From the NCBI GenBank assembly GCA_040401995.1, contig JBBANM010000008.1, forward strand, positions 49,060 through 113,059: a DNA stretch of 64,000 bases, read 5' to 3'. The notes below the pieces were generated by a model. The model ran no database searches, was not told the origin of the DNA, and saw only the letters and a list, made by a program, of their open reading frames with translations. A program made the translations under genes and the position numbers. Of the stretch, positions 51,963-60,940 are shown piece after piece. The stretch comes from Haliscomenobacter sp040401995. Its GTDB lineage: Bacteria > Bacteroidota > Bacteroidia > Chitinophagales > Saprospiraceae. How positions within the stretch are numbered: position 1 is the first letter of the stretch; each line of letters starts with the position of its first letter.

Positions 51963-52124
51963 AGAGCTTGTTCCGGATTCTGCTTCGAGCTGCAAATGGC
52001 CAAAATTCACCCCAATTTCGTTACAAAAATGCTCATGTAGCGCTGCTACACTCCGCTTTTTGCGCCTCATTGATGTAAATTTTAGCTCATTTTCGCCATC
52101 GAACCAGAATCCGGAACAAGCTCT
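51963..52124 (+). repeat. Long palindromic dispersed repeat, group A copy 3
   Basis: This 162-bp palindrome has ends AGAGCTTGTTCCGGATTCTG and CAGAATCCGGAACAAGCTCT, a perfect 20-bp pair. Compared with the copy at 6096, arm base 12 is C with G opposite instead of A with T, a compensated change. The remaining 52125-52321, before the NlpC gene, shows no feature. Confidence 0.88.
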
Positions 52125-52321
52125 GAACGAAGATATACTTTTGGGGTGGTTTTCAACAAAACTTTAAGATAATAGCTGCGTACAAATATTCTTTGTTGCA
52201 CTTTTTTCGATACAACTGAATTGAAATCAAGCGCTGTCTTAAAATAATCCTAAATCCAAAATAATTACCACCAGGAATAGGTTTAGGGTTGCACTAAACC
52301 TTCACTTTAAAACCAAAAGCT

Positions 52322-52894
52322 ATGTTTAGAGTCTCCCTTTTTCAACCCTCTTTTCTACGTATTTTAGTACTTGCTGCAATTGCAATAACTACTTACCGCT
52401 GTTCGGTTATCCGCGATTTGACAACTGATCGGCCCAAAACATACAAACCTACGGAATCTCCGGTGCCCACTACCGAAGCCACGCGCAAAGAAATGGCCTT
52501 GCGGAATGAGGTGGTTGATTATGCCGAGCAATTTATCGGACTTCCTTATCTACCCGCTGGTAAAGAACCCAAAACTGGATTTGATTGCTCCGGATTTACC
52601 TCTTTTGTAATGAGCAAATACAATGTAAAGTTGTCGGCCAGTGCGCATGACCAAGCCATCCAGGGGGCGCTAAAACCCATCGAAAGTGTAAAACCTGGAG
52701 ATTTGGTTTTTTACCGTCGCAGCCCTGGCGCTCCAATTTTCCACGTTTCATTGGTAGTGTCCAATGATGGCAAAAGTATCAAAGTTGTACATAGCACCAC
52801 ATCGCGCGGTGTAATCATGGAAGACATTCTAGCCAGCAAATACTGGAAACCCTATATCGACTCGGCTAGAGATGTCATCAATAAAGGACGATAA
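52322..52894 (+). CDS. NlpC/P60-family cell-wall hydrolase (C40 peptidase)
   Basis: The 190-residue protein has a short hydrophobic N-terminus with a possible lipid cysteine at C27 (TTYRC). The catalytic domain spans about 60-185: nucleophile C89 in GFDCSGFTSFV, H141 in FHVSLVV as general base, and H157 in VVHSTTSRGV as the third polar residue. NlpC/P60 enzymes cut peptide crosslinks in peptidoglycan, typically D-Glu to diaminopimelate. The gene is single; the AIM24 gene on the other strand ends 9 bp away. Confidence 0.93.
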   Translation: MFRVSLFQPSFLRILVLAAIAITTYRCSVIRDLTTDRPKTYKPTESPVPTTEATRKEMALRNEVVDYAEQFIGLPYLPAGKEPKTGFDCSGFTSFVMSKYNVKLSASAHDQAIQGALKPIESVKPGDLVFYRRSPGAPIFHVSLVVSNDGKSIKVVHSTTSRGVIMEDILASKYWKPYIDSARDVINKGR

Positions 52895-52903
52895 ACCACA
52901 CTC

Positions 52904-53701
52904 TTAGTTGCCGTCCAGTAGATTTCCGATGGTGCCTAAAATGCTACCTTCATCTTTGCTGCCTTTGCCGTAATGTTTTGAAGCTTGCAAAACACGATCT
53001 GCCAATCTGCTGAACGGCAACGATTGAATCCAAACGGAGCCTGGCCCTTCCAAACGGGCATAAAACAAGCCTTCGCCGCCAAAAATGGCGTTGCGAATGC
53101 CTTTTACCATCTCAATATCGTAATCTACATCCCGGGTAAAGGCGACCAAGCAGCCGGTATCAATTTTGAGTACTTCGCCAATTTCCAGTTTTTTCTCCAT
53201 GATGGTACCACCAGCATGCAAAAAAGCCATTCCATCGCCTTCCAATTTTTGCATGATAAAACCTTCACCGCCAAAAAAGCCGCGACCCAGTTTGCGAGAA
53301 AATTCAATCCCTACGCTTACGCCTTTTGCAGCGCAGAGAAACGCATCTTTTTGACAAATAAGCTTGCCTTCAAATTTGGTAAGATCAACAGGAATAATTT
53401 TGCCAGGATAAGGAGCAGCAAATGACACTTTCAGTTTGCCTTCACCGCCATGAACAAAGGCCGTCATGAACAAACTTTCGCCGGTAAGCAAGCGCTTGCC
53501 CGCAGAGAGCACTTTGCCCCAAATGCCGCTGTTGTTGTCTTGCAGGCTGCCGTCGCCAAAAATCGTTTTCATCTCAATGCCTTCATCCATCATCATGAAG
53601 CTACCGGATTCGGCGATAACAGTTTCCATTGGATCCAATTCAATTTCAACAAATTGCATCTCTTCGCCATGGATTTCATAGTCAATTTCGTGTGCAGTCA
53701 T
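52904..53701 (-). CDS. AIM24/TIGR00266-family protein
   Basis: From the ATG at 53701 the product has 265 residues, starting MTAHEIDYEIHGEEMQFVEI. The family signature is seen in VIAESGSFMMMDEGIEMKT, FAAPYPGKIIPVDL, GRGFFGGEGFIMQKLEGDGM and GEGLFYARLEGPGSVWIQSL. It folds as a beta-sandwich similar to tubby/AIM24 proteins. The function in bacteria is unknown. An in-frame ATG 51 bp upstream would add residues unlike the family and is not used. Confidence 0.88.
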   Translation of the reverse strand: MTAHEIDYEIHGEEMQFVEIELDPMETVIAESGSFMMMDEGIEMKTIFGDGSLQDNNSGIWGKVLSAGKRLLTGESLFMTAFVHGGEGKLKVSFAAPYPGKIIPVDLTKFEGKLICQKDAFLCAAKGVSVGIEFSRKLGRGFFGGEGFIMQKLEGDGMAFLHAGGTIMEKKLEIGEVLKIDTGCLVAFTRDVDYDIEMVKGIRNAIFGGEGLFYARLEGPGSVWIQSLPFSRLADRVLQASKHYGKGSKDEGSILGTIGNLLDGN

Positions 53702-53842
53702 AGCAATACAAGGATTGGGTTGGTTAAGTGATATCCAATAAAACTGCCACAAAGCAGCTAATTGTGTGCAACGTTATATTATTTACCTATTTGAATGCAA
53801 AAATCTCCGACCATTAAGCTTTCAAAAACGACAGAAGCCTCA

Positions 53843-55720
53843 CTAACGCGCCATTCTTTTCACTTGTTCCAATGCCGTAGTCAATTGTGGATTTCCTGGC
53901 GTCGCTTGCAAACCATACTTGATCAGCTTCATTGCCTGGTCGAAATTCTGTTTTTCTTGTGCCAAATATTGAAATCCGGCTCGATAACAAAAATCGGCAA
54001 AAGCAGCGGGGTTGTTGTTGTGGGTAGCAATCCAAGGCAAAAACCGATTCATGTTGGCTGATTCTGGCAAATAATGGATGATATCAAAATAAGTCTGCAA
54101 CAAAGGAGACAACTGCTGATCCAACACAAATCGCTCGCCAGCCAATCCCGCTTTGAAATCTTGGGCATTGCTGTAGCTGGGAATGATCCGCAGCGCTTTA
54201 TCCACCATTGGTGCGATGGTATTGAGTAAAGTCAATTTCTCTTGCGGCGTTTGTGCGGCCGCATAATCGCGGTTAAAAATCGCTACGCCCATAAAAAGAT
54301 TGGCGCGGGCACTATTGGGTGAATATTTATAAGCAGCCTGATTGAGGTGATATTCATCTTGCCAATCGGGTAGTCGCATTTCTGTTTTTAAAAAATAACC
54401 GCCAAGCAGTACGACTAGAATTCCACCGCCAAGTGCATACCTATTTTCGGGTATTTTTTGCATTTTTTCGGGCAACCAACGCATCAGTAACCAAGCAATG
54501 GCGAGGCTCAAACTCAAAGAAGGTAGAAAAACAAAACGTTCATTCAAGGTAGTCCCCACGTTGAAAAAAAGGTTGGACACCATAGATAAGGTGATCAAGA
54601 AAAACAAAACGCAATAGGCTGCAACGCTTTTGCTTCGCCAGCCAATTACTGCAACAACTGCCAATCCACCGTAAGCCAACAACGACAATATCACCCGCCA
54701 ATCGCCCCAACTTACAACCGGAATTTGAAAAGGATAGTAATCATGAGTCAGCGGGTGCGGGAACAACAACAAGCGCAAGTACCAACCTAAAGCCAAAACA
54801 ATGCTCGCATATTTTTTGGCCCAAGAAAGCCCCACATAAGGATCGTTCAATAAATTGGCAACGGTTTCACCGCCGCTGAGCAAATGCCCAACTGCCCAAT
54901 AGCGCATGAGCAAGTATATGGCTGCCGCTGCCAGCAAAACACCTAGGTTTTGCAACAGTACGCGTATTTCTTTTTTGGCAAAAAAATAAAGCGTCAAAGG
55001 GATGACTGCTACAAAGGTCAAGGCATTCTCTTTGGCCAGCAAGCCTAAAAAGAGCCATATTCCCGCTTGTAGATTCCAGCGCCATTTTTTTTGTTGCATG
55101 TATTCCCAACTGGCATACAAAGCTCCGATTGAAAATAAAGCCGCCAAAATTTCGTCGCGCCCTTTAATGTTGGCTACCGCTTCGGAATGGATGGGATGCA
55201 ATAGGTATAACAGCGCCGTCAAAAAAGCGGTCCCCATGGCCCACTGCCCACTTGATGCCAAAGGTATGATTTTGTGCAATGTATGGTAAATCAACCATCC
55301 CAACAAGGCATAGAGCAGCACATTAATAAAGTGGCCAAGTACAGGGTTTTGACCAGCGATCCCTTGCTCCATCGCAAACGTAATCAGCGATAAGGGCCGA
55401 TATCGCCCGCCGATGAGGATATCTTTCTGCTCGTTGAAAAAACCAGCAAACGACTCGGTGCTGAGGATTTTGTAAATGCCGCCAAAACCCATTTTCACAA
55501 ATGAATTTTGGGTAAAAACTATTTTATCGTCCAGCACATAGCCATACCGTACTGATGGTAAGTACAAAAAAAAGGCCACTAAAAACAAAATAATGCCCGC
55601 ACTTGCCCCGCTGTTTTTTGCACCTAACTTGGGTATCTGTTTATTTTGAGCAACCGCTGGAACTTTAGGCTTTGCTGCTGGAGTTGAAGGTCTAATTGGC
55701 GCTTTTTTCTTCTTGGACAT
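53843..55720 (-). CDS. TMTC-like multi-pass membrane protein (GT39/DUF1736 type)
   Basis: From the ATG at 55720 the product has 625 residues. After a Lys/Pro-rich arm, about ten membrane helices follow. The loop FTQNSFVKMGFGG, then GGRYRPLSLITFAMEQ and the motif LLHPIHSEAVANIKGRDEIL near 185-205 match TMTC-like and related GT39 glycosyltransferases, which use dolichyl or polyprenyl phosphate sugars. The C-terminal 150 residues (from about NQAAYKYSPNSARANLFMGV) form TPR-like helices. In Bacteroidota this could be protein O-glycosylation; no acceptor is evident. Confidence 0.82.
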   Translation of the reverse strand: MSKKKKAPIRPSTPAAKPKVPAVAQNKQIPKLGAKNSGASAGIILFLVAFFLYLPSVRYGYVLDDKIVFTQNSFVKMGFGGIYKILSTESFAGFFNEQKDILIGGRYRPLSLITFAMEQGIAGQNPVLGHFINVLLYALLGWLIYHTLHKIIPLASSGQWAMGTAFLTALLYLLHPIHSEAVANIKGRDEILAALFSIGALYASWEYMQQKKWRWNLQAGIWLFLGLLAKENALTFVAVIPLTLYFFAKKEIRVLLQNLGVLLAAAAIYLLMRYWAVGHLLSGGETVANLLNDPYVGLSWAKKYASIVLALGWYLRLLLFPHPLTHDYYPFQIPVVSWGDWRVILSLLAYGGLAVVAVIGWRSKSVAAYCVLFFLITLSMVSNLFFNVGTTLNERFVFLPSLSLSLAIAWLLMRWLPEKMQKIPENRYALGGGILVVLLGGYFLKTEMRLPDWQDEYHLNQAAYKYSPNSARANLFMGVAIFNRDYAAAQTPQEKLTLLNTIAPMVDKALRIIPSYSNAQDFKAGLAGERFVLDQQLSPLLQTYFDIIHYLPESANMNRFLPWIATHNNNPAAFADFCYRAGFQYLAQEKQNFDQAMKLIKYGLQATPGNPQLTTALEQVKRMAR

Positions 55721-55868
55721 ATTAGTACTTGCTAAGTTGATAATACGATAGAGCAATTCTAGTCATTTTTTATAAAATTTGACAGCTTAAATCGTCCTTG
55801 CTGGCCATCAATTTTTGAAAAAAAATTATTTTCTGAAACCAAGAATAAAAGACCTCTGCCAAAAAACC

Positions 55869-55876
55869 TATTTTTG
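55869..55876 (+). promoter_or_regulatory. Candidate thrS promoter -7 element
   Basis: TATTTTTG fits TAnnTTTG exactly and lies 30 bp before the thrS ATG, giving a very short leader. No T-box-like leader is seen. The -33 region is not well matched. Confidence 0.4.
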
Positions 55877-55905
55877 CAGCCGCAATGCGCTAAAACTGAG
55901 TTTTT

Positions 55906-57840
55906 ATGATCAACATTACTTTTCCCGACGGCAAGATTCGCCAGTATGAAAGCGGAACTACAGCACTTGAAATTGCTCGTTCCATCAGCGAAGGTTTGGC
56001 TCAAAAAGTCCTTTCTGCAAAAGTCAATGGCGAAGTTTGGGACGCTACCCGGCCGATCACAACGGATTCAACGCTCAATCTTTTGACTTGGGACGATAAA
56101 GATGGAAAGTCTACCCTTTGGCATTCTTCTGCCCACTTGATGGCCGAAGCGTTGGAGGCGGTTTTCCCAGGCATTAAGTTTGGTACGGGTCCGGCTACGG
56201 AAGCGGGTTTTTACTATGATGTTGATCCCAATGGCCGCACCATCTCCATCGACGATTTACCGAAAGTAGAGGAAAAGATGTTGGAATTGGCGCGGCAGAA
56301 AAACGCTTATGTTCGAAAAGACATTTCCAGAGCTGAAGCATTGGCTTTTTTCCAGGAAAAAGGCGATGAATACAAGATCGAATTGATCGAAAAAAGAGGG
56401 GATGACGAGGCTTTGACACTCTATCAACAGGGTAACTTCATCGATCTTTGTCGCGGACCACACATTCCGGATACCAGTTTTATTAAAGCGGTGAAGTTGA
56501 CGAATGTCGCTGGCGCTTACTGGCAGGGCGACGACAGCCGTCAGCAGTTGACCCGTATTTATGGCGTTGCTTTTCCCAAGCAAAAAGACTTGCAAGAGTA
56601 CTTGGTGCAATTGGAAGAAGCGCGCAAACGCGATCACCGCAAAATTGGTCAGGATCTGGATCTGTTTATGTTTTCTGAAAAAGTAGGATCAGGTTTGCCC
56701 ATCTGGTTGCCTAAGGGAAATGCTTTGCGCGACCGCCTGATGAATTTCTTGAAAACAGAGCAAGAAAAACGCGGTTACAAATTGGTAACCACCCCACATA
56801 TTGCCCGCAAGGAGCTTTACATTACTTCGGGTCACTACGAAAAATACGGTAAAGACAGCTTTAGTCCGATCAAAACACCCCGCGAAGGTGAGGAATTTAT
56901 GTTGAAGCCGATGAACTGTCCACATCACTGTGAAATTTTTGCGCACCGCCCTCACTCTTACCGCGATTTGCCTTTGCGTATTGCCGAGTTTGGAACGGTG
57001 TATCGCTATGAGCAGACCGGTGAATTGCATGGGCTCTCGCGGGTGCGCGGGTTCACTCAAGACGATGCACACATTTTCTGTACCCCGGATCAGGTGAAGG
57101 AAGAATTCATCAATGTATTGGAATTGACCCGTACCGTGTTGTACAAAATGGGATTCAAAGAGTTTACCGCGCAGATTTCTTTGCGCGACCCCAACAACCC
57201 CACCAAGTACATCGGTAGCGACGAAAACTGGCGCAAAGCCGAGTCGGCAATCATTGAGGCGACTCAGGAGGTTGGTCTGAGCACCACTATGGAGTTGGGC
57301 GAAGCAGCATTTTATGGCCCCAAACTCGACTTTATGGTTCGTGACGCCATCGGTCGTTCTTGGCAATTGGGTACCATCCAGGTTGATTACAACCTTCCTG
57401 AACGTTTTGAACTAGAATACATTGGCGCTGACAATAAAACCCACCGCCCGGTGATGATTCACCGTGCGCCGTTTGGTTCTATGGAGCGCTTTATCAGTAT
57501 TTTGATTGAAAACACTGCAGGTAAATTCCCATTGTGGCTGATGCCTGAGCAATATGCTTTGTTGCCCATCAGCGAAAAGTTTGTGGATTTCTGCAAGCAA
57601 GTTCAAGATGATCTAGCAACCCATGATATCCGCGGCTTTATTGATGATCGCAATGAAACTATTGGCCGTAAGATTCGTGATACGGAGTTGAAGAAAATTC
57701 CTTACATGTTGATTGTAGGGGAGAAAGAAATGGAAGCTGGCGGCGTTGCGGTGCGGCGGCAAGGAGAAGGTGATCAAGGTACTATGCTATTGGCCGACTT
57801 CGTAACTTATTTCAAGGCTGAGCTAAACAAAGAAGACTAA
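55906..57840 (+). CDS. thrS: Threonine--tRNA ligase
   Basis: This class II synthetase charges tRNA-Thr and edits serine mischarging. The 644-residue protein has a TGS domain (1-60), the editing domain with HSSAHLMAEAL (HxxxH) and CRGPHIPDT, the catalytic core with motif 1 near WLPKGNALRDRLMNFL, the zinc and threonine site MKPMNCPHHCEIF, motif 2 TVYRYEQTGELHGLSRVRGF, motif 3 HRAPFGSMERFISILIEN, and the anticodon-binding domain from about 540. Length and motifs are complete. No attenuator is seen in the leader. Confidence 0.98.
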   Translation: MINITFPDGKIRQYESGTTALEIARSISEGLAQKVLSAKVNGEVWDATRPITTDSTLNLLTWDDKDGKSTLWHSSAHLMAEALEAVFPGIKFGTGPATEAGFYYDVDPNGRTISIDDLPKVEEKMLELARQKNAYVRKDISRAEALAFFQEKGDEYKIELIEKRGDDEALTLYQQGNFIDLCRGPHIPDTSFIKAVKLTNVAGAYWQGDDSRQQLTRIYGVAFPKQKDLQEYLVQLEEARKRDHRKIGQDLDLFMFSEKVGSGLPIWLPKGNALRDRLMNFLKTEQEKRGYKLVTTPHIARKELYITSGHYEKYGKDSFSPIKTPREGEEFMLKPMNCPHHCEIFAHRPHSYRDLPLRIAEFGTVYRYEQTGELHGLSRVRGFTQDDAHIFCTPDQVKEEFINVLELTRTVLYKMGFKEFTAQISLRDPNNPTKYIGSDENWRKAESAIIEATQEVGLSTTMELGEAAFYGPKLDFMVRDAIGRSWQLGTIQVDYNLPERFELEYIGADNKTHRPVMIHRAPFGSMERFISILIENTAGKFPLWLMPEQYALLPISEKFVDFCKQVQDDLATHDIRGFIDDRNETIGRKIRDTELKKIPYMLIVGEKEMEAGGVAVRRQGEGDQGTMLLADFVTYFKAELNKED

Positions 57841-58050
57841 GGCTGATTTTCCTGATCAAGAAAGAGATTGGATCAAGCATTTCAAGCCTTCCATTTCGGC
57901 CCTGATCAAGAATATTTTTTTTATTCATACAACTAAACCCAAATGAAAATTGTCTGATTTAAAGTATTATTGTCGGATCTATGTTAAAAAAGCATTAATC
58001 TGGGGGTGAAATTTGTTTGTCTAGAAAAGATGGCTTATTTTTAAAAATGT

Positions 58051-58058
58051 TAATTTTG
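58051..58058 (+). promoter_or_regulatory. Candidate promoter -7 element for the mini T9SS protein
   Basis: TAATTTTG fits TAnnTTTG, 19 bp before the ATG. In the 236-bp gap upstream, CCTGATCAAGAA occurs twice exactly 50 bp apart (57851 and 57901); its meaning is unknown. Confidence 0.35.
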
Positions 58059-58077
58059 CGCGATAAAACAATATTGG

Positions 58078-58425
58078 ATGAAGCAAATTTTACTTTTTTT
58101 TACCCTAGTTCTTTTCATTATCCCAAAAGCAGAAAGTCAAACCAGTTCGCGCGCTTCATGGTTAAGTGATCCTGACGCCGATCGAGTTGCTGTTGATTTG
58201 GAAGTGTTTCCAAACCCTGCTACAACACACATTAGCCTTACCGACGCACAAAGTGTGCAGCGGATTGTCATTTACAATTTAGTTGGCCGTCAAATGCGGA
58301 TGTTTGAAGACGTCTCTACAGACCGGAGGTACTACGTAGGGGACCTGCCAAGAGGAATGTATTTGATTCAGTTGCTTGGCGAAAAGAACAAAATCCTCAC
58401 TACAAAGAGGATCAGTAAGCAGTAA
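58078..58425 (+). CDS. Mini protein composed mainly of a T9SS sorting domain
   Basis: The 115-residue product has a signal peptide (MKQILLFFTLVLFIIPKAES, then QTS), a spacer of about 20 residues (RASWLSDPDADRVAVD), and then a complete T9SS type A sorting domain: LEVFPNPATTHISL, VIYNLVGRQMRMF, LPRGMYLIQLL and the terminal KRISKQ. No cargo domain is left. It may be a tiny secreted product or the remnant of a larger cargo, though the frame is intact and has its own terminator. Confidence 0.82.
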   Translation: MKQILLFFTLVLFIIPKAESQTSSRASWLSDPDADRVAVDLEVFPNPATTHISLTDAQSVQRIVIYNLVGRQMRMFEDVSTDRRYYVGDLPRGMYLIQLLGEKNKILTTKRISKQ

Positions 58426-58450
58426 ACGAGTTTTACTGAAAAAAAGAAAG

Positions 58451-58488
58451 CCCTTGTCTGGAATATCTGGACAAGGGTTTTTTATTTT
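58451..58488. terminator. Bidirectional terminator
   Basis: CCCTTGTC (58451-58458) and GACAAGGG (58470-58477) form a stem with inner pairing possible, followed by TTTTTTATTTT. The other strand shows GCTTTCTTTTTTT behind the stem. It serves the mini T9SS gene and the facing TPR gene, whose stop lies inside it. Confidence 0.85.
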
Positions 58489-59975
58489 ATCCGTTCCAAT
58501 CCAGCTTTTGCCCCTTGGTGGAGGCTATTGCGGTAATCTTCGGGTTTTAATTGCAAACAGCGTTGGAAATATTTTTTGGATGCCTCTTTTTGACAGAGTT
58601 CTTCATAAATTAACCCCAACTGCAGCGCGGCGTTACAAGCAAAATAATGCGGATCAAGCGCACCTTTTTCCAACGTTATTTGATAGTATTTTATCGCTGA
58701 ATCGTATTGTTTAAGCCCATGCTGAATGCGCCCCAATCGGTAATTGTATTCCAAACGCAAACCCGGGGTTTTGAAATCGTTTTCCGGTTTAGCCAATAGC
58801 AATTCGTTGGCTTTCTGGAGATAGCCGCCGTCAAACAAAAGTCGGGCTTTCAGCAAAAACAAATCGGGCAATACCCCCTGATTCGCTTCATCTTCGGCGT
58901 TTTTATCGGGACCAATGGTGGTTTTGCCTTTCTGTTTACACAACTCCAGGTTGCGTCGATACCCTTCCGCATCTCCGCGAATTAAAGATGCCCAAGCCAA
59001 TTTTTGGTATGCTTCTTTGATGTAGTTTTGGCCTTTGAATTGATTCAGGAAGGTTTGGAAATAAGGAGCGGCATCGCCATCCAATCGCCGCAATTTGCTC
59101 ACCCCCAGCATAAAATCCATATAAGCAAACGGTAGTAACCCAGCCATTTTAGGTCGAGCAGTCAATAAACGGATGGCTTCTTCATTTTTTCCGCTGCGCA
59201 TGGCAACATTGGCTTTCACAAAACAATGCAGCAAGTTTTTTTGAGGTTCGAAATTGCTTTTTTCCAGCGCCATCCAAGCTGCTTCTGGGTCATTTTCCAA
59301 ATGCAGCAACAAAAAAACATAGAACAGCACGGCTTCCTGAGCAAAAATGAAATCGTTTTGCTGGGAGAAGCGCAGCACTTTTTCAATTTCCCCTCGCCCC
59401 TGCGCAATTGACCCATTGAGCCCCCCGAGCAAACGTACTCCCCATTTAAAATTATCGGGAATCACCCCAACGATGGCGTGCAACAGCCCCAGATCCTTGT
59501 AGTTGGGCATAAACCCTGGGAATAATTCCTGATTGCGTTTAAGCATTTTGTGAGCCTTACTGGCTTCATTAAAAGCCGACCAGTAATCGCCAAATCGGAT
59601 CCGCAACATCGCCCATTGCAAGCGCATGTCGGCCTGTGCAAAAAGAAAATAGGGCGACTTTGGGCTTCCTTCCTGAATTTTTGCCAAACGCCGATCTAAA
59701 TTTTTTCGCTGCGCTTCATAATCTGTAGTATTTTCGGTGATGTAGAGTCGTAAAAATTCCTGATAATTTTCGAGGTGAAAAACGGCTAGGTTGTTGGGTT
59801 CGGTGATTTTGATTTTGGTAAGCAGTAAAGTTGCATCATCAAGCTGCAGACTCATGGTTTTATCATAAGCCTGTCGGGTAAGTCCAGCGTAATTAAAATA
59901 TTTTTGTGCAAAAAGCGGGTAAATTCCCAGGCAAAAAACCAACCCTGCCAACAGCTTCACTTTCAACGTATTCAT
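58482..59975 (-). CDS. Secreted tetratricopeptide-like protein
   Basis: The 497-residue protein has a signal peptide (KVKLLAGLVFCLGIYPLFAQ). Helical repeats run through it: NYKDLGLLHAIVGVIPDNFK with WGVRLLGGLNG near 165-195, and typical TPR units at the C-terminus (YNYRLGRIQHGLKQYDSAIK and ACNAALQLGLIYEELCQKEA). The central region recalls DUF3808/outer-membrane TPR families. The function is not known. It stands alone, with terminators on both sides. Confidence 0.78.
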   Translation of the reverse strand: MNTLKVKLLAGLVFCLGIYPLFAQKYFNYAGLTRQAYDKTMSLQLDDATLLLTKIKITEPNNLAVFHLENYQEFLRLYITENTTDYEAQRKNLDRRLAKIQEGSPKSPYFLFAQADMRLQWAMLRIRFGDYWSAFNEASKAHKMLKRNQELFPGFMPNYKDLGLLHAIVGVIPDNFKWGVRLLGGLNGSIAQGRGEIEKVLRFSQQNDFIFAQEAVLFYVFLLLHLENDPEAAWMALEKSNFEPQKNLLHCFVKANVAMRSGKNEEAIRLLTARPKMAGLLPFAYMDFMLGVSKLRRLDGDAAPYFQTFLNQFKGQNYIKEAYQKLAWASLIRGDAEGYRRNLELCKQKGKTTIGPDKNAEDEANQGVLPDLFLLKARLLFDGGYLQKANELLLAKPENDFKTPGLRLEYNYRLGRIQHGLKQYDSAIKYYQITLEKGALDPHYFACNAALQLGLIYEELCQKEASKKYFQRCLQLKPEDYRNSLHQGAKAGLERIK

Positions 59976-59995
59976 GGAGATTTTTTCTCATTTTC

Positions 59996-60063
59996 TTCAA
60001 AAACTAAGCCGCGTTAGCCTGTCATGTCACTTTTAAGTAACCCGACAAATGCTAACGCGGCTT
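59996..60063 (-). terminator. Terminator after the zinc-ribbon gene cluster
   Basis: AAGCCGCGTTAGC (60006-60018) and its exact complement (60051-60063) make a 13-bp stem around a 32-nt loop. On the minus strand it is followed by AGTTTTTG. It closes the gene run that starts at panD. Confidence 0.7.
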
Positions 60064-60132
60064 TATTTAGAGCGCTCAACCAATCCTATGGTGATTGATC
60101 AAACGAGGTTATACGCTGAACGATGGCGATGA

Positions 60133-60906
60133 TTAATCCTGACTGCCAATTTCTACCCGTTCGCCATCCAGGATTTGATCATCCACTAGGATACGACCGC
60201 AGTGTTCGCAGGCAATGATTTTTTTGCGCATGGCAATTTCCAGCTGAATCTGCGGTGGAATTTTATTGAAACAACCGCCGCAAGAATCCCGTTTTACGGT
60301 TACTACCGCCAAACCGTTGCGGTAAGAGGTACGGATTTTATCGTACGCTTTGATCAAGCGCTCTTCAATGTGCACCCGAGCCGCATCAGAATGGGAACGT
60401 AGTTCACGTTCTTCAGAGTCGGTTTTAGAAATGATGTCGTCCAATTCTAATTGCTTGGTAGATAAATCTTTCCGTTTTTTATCAATTTTTTCATTGATAC
60501 CAGCCAAAGATTCCTCTAATTTTGCAATTTCCAAACGCGTAGCTTTGATGCGCTTTTCCGCCAACTGGATGTCCAATTGCTGGATTTCCAATTCCTTGGT
60601 TAGTGCTTCGAATTCGCGATTGTTTTTTACATTGTCCAATTGAACTTTGTAACGAGCGATCAGACTTTCCGCTTCCTTGATTTGTGCAAAATGTTTGTTC
60701 AGCGCCGTTTGCTGTTCTTCGATGCTGGCCTGGTTGCGGTGGAGACGGGTTTCAAGCCCTACAATCTCATCCTCCAAGTCGCTCACTTCAATCGGCAACT
60801 CTCCTTTCAATATCTGTATCTCGTCGATTTTAGAATCGATGAGTTGAAGCTCGAAAAGGGTTTTTAGCTTTTCTCCAACACTGAGTTCGGCGATAGTTGT
60901 AGACAT
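60133..60906 (-). CDS. Coiled-coil protein with C4-type zinc ribbon (zf-RING_7)
   Basis: The 257-residue protein is a long antiparallel coiled coil (about 10-180: LQLIDSKIDEIQILKGELPI to LDDIISKTDSEERELRS) followed by a zinc ribbon with CGGCFNKIPPQIQLEI and CEHCGRILV, giving two CxxC pairs. Homologues are widespread in bacteria, and several are tied to DNA binding or to Nif3-like proteins. It lies 34 bp behind the Nif3 gene, a common pairing. The true role is unclear. Confidence 0.93.
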   Translation of the reverse strand: MSTTIAELSVGEKLKTLFELQLIDSKIDEIQILKGELPIEVSDLEDEIVGLETRLHRNQASIEEQQTALNKHFAQIKEAESLIARYKVQLDNVKNNREFEALTKELEIQQLDIQLAEKRIKATRLEIAKLEESLAGINEKIDKKRKDLSTKQLELDDIISKTDSEERELRSHSDAARVHIEERLIKAYDKIRTSYRNGLAVVTVKRDSCGGCFNKIPPQIQLEIAMRKKIIACEHCGRILVDDQILDGERVEIGSQD

Positions 60907-60940
60907 AATGGAACAGATTTATGATGCGAAAAACATGAAT

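Noticed and set aside
57851..57912. Direct repeat CCTGATCAAGAA behind thrS as a regulatory array
   Set aside because: Only two copies plus a partial one, no promoter nearby that it would control; kept only as a note.
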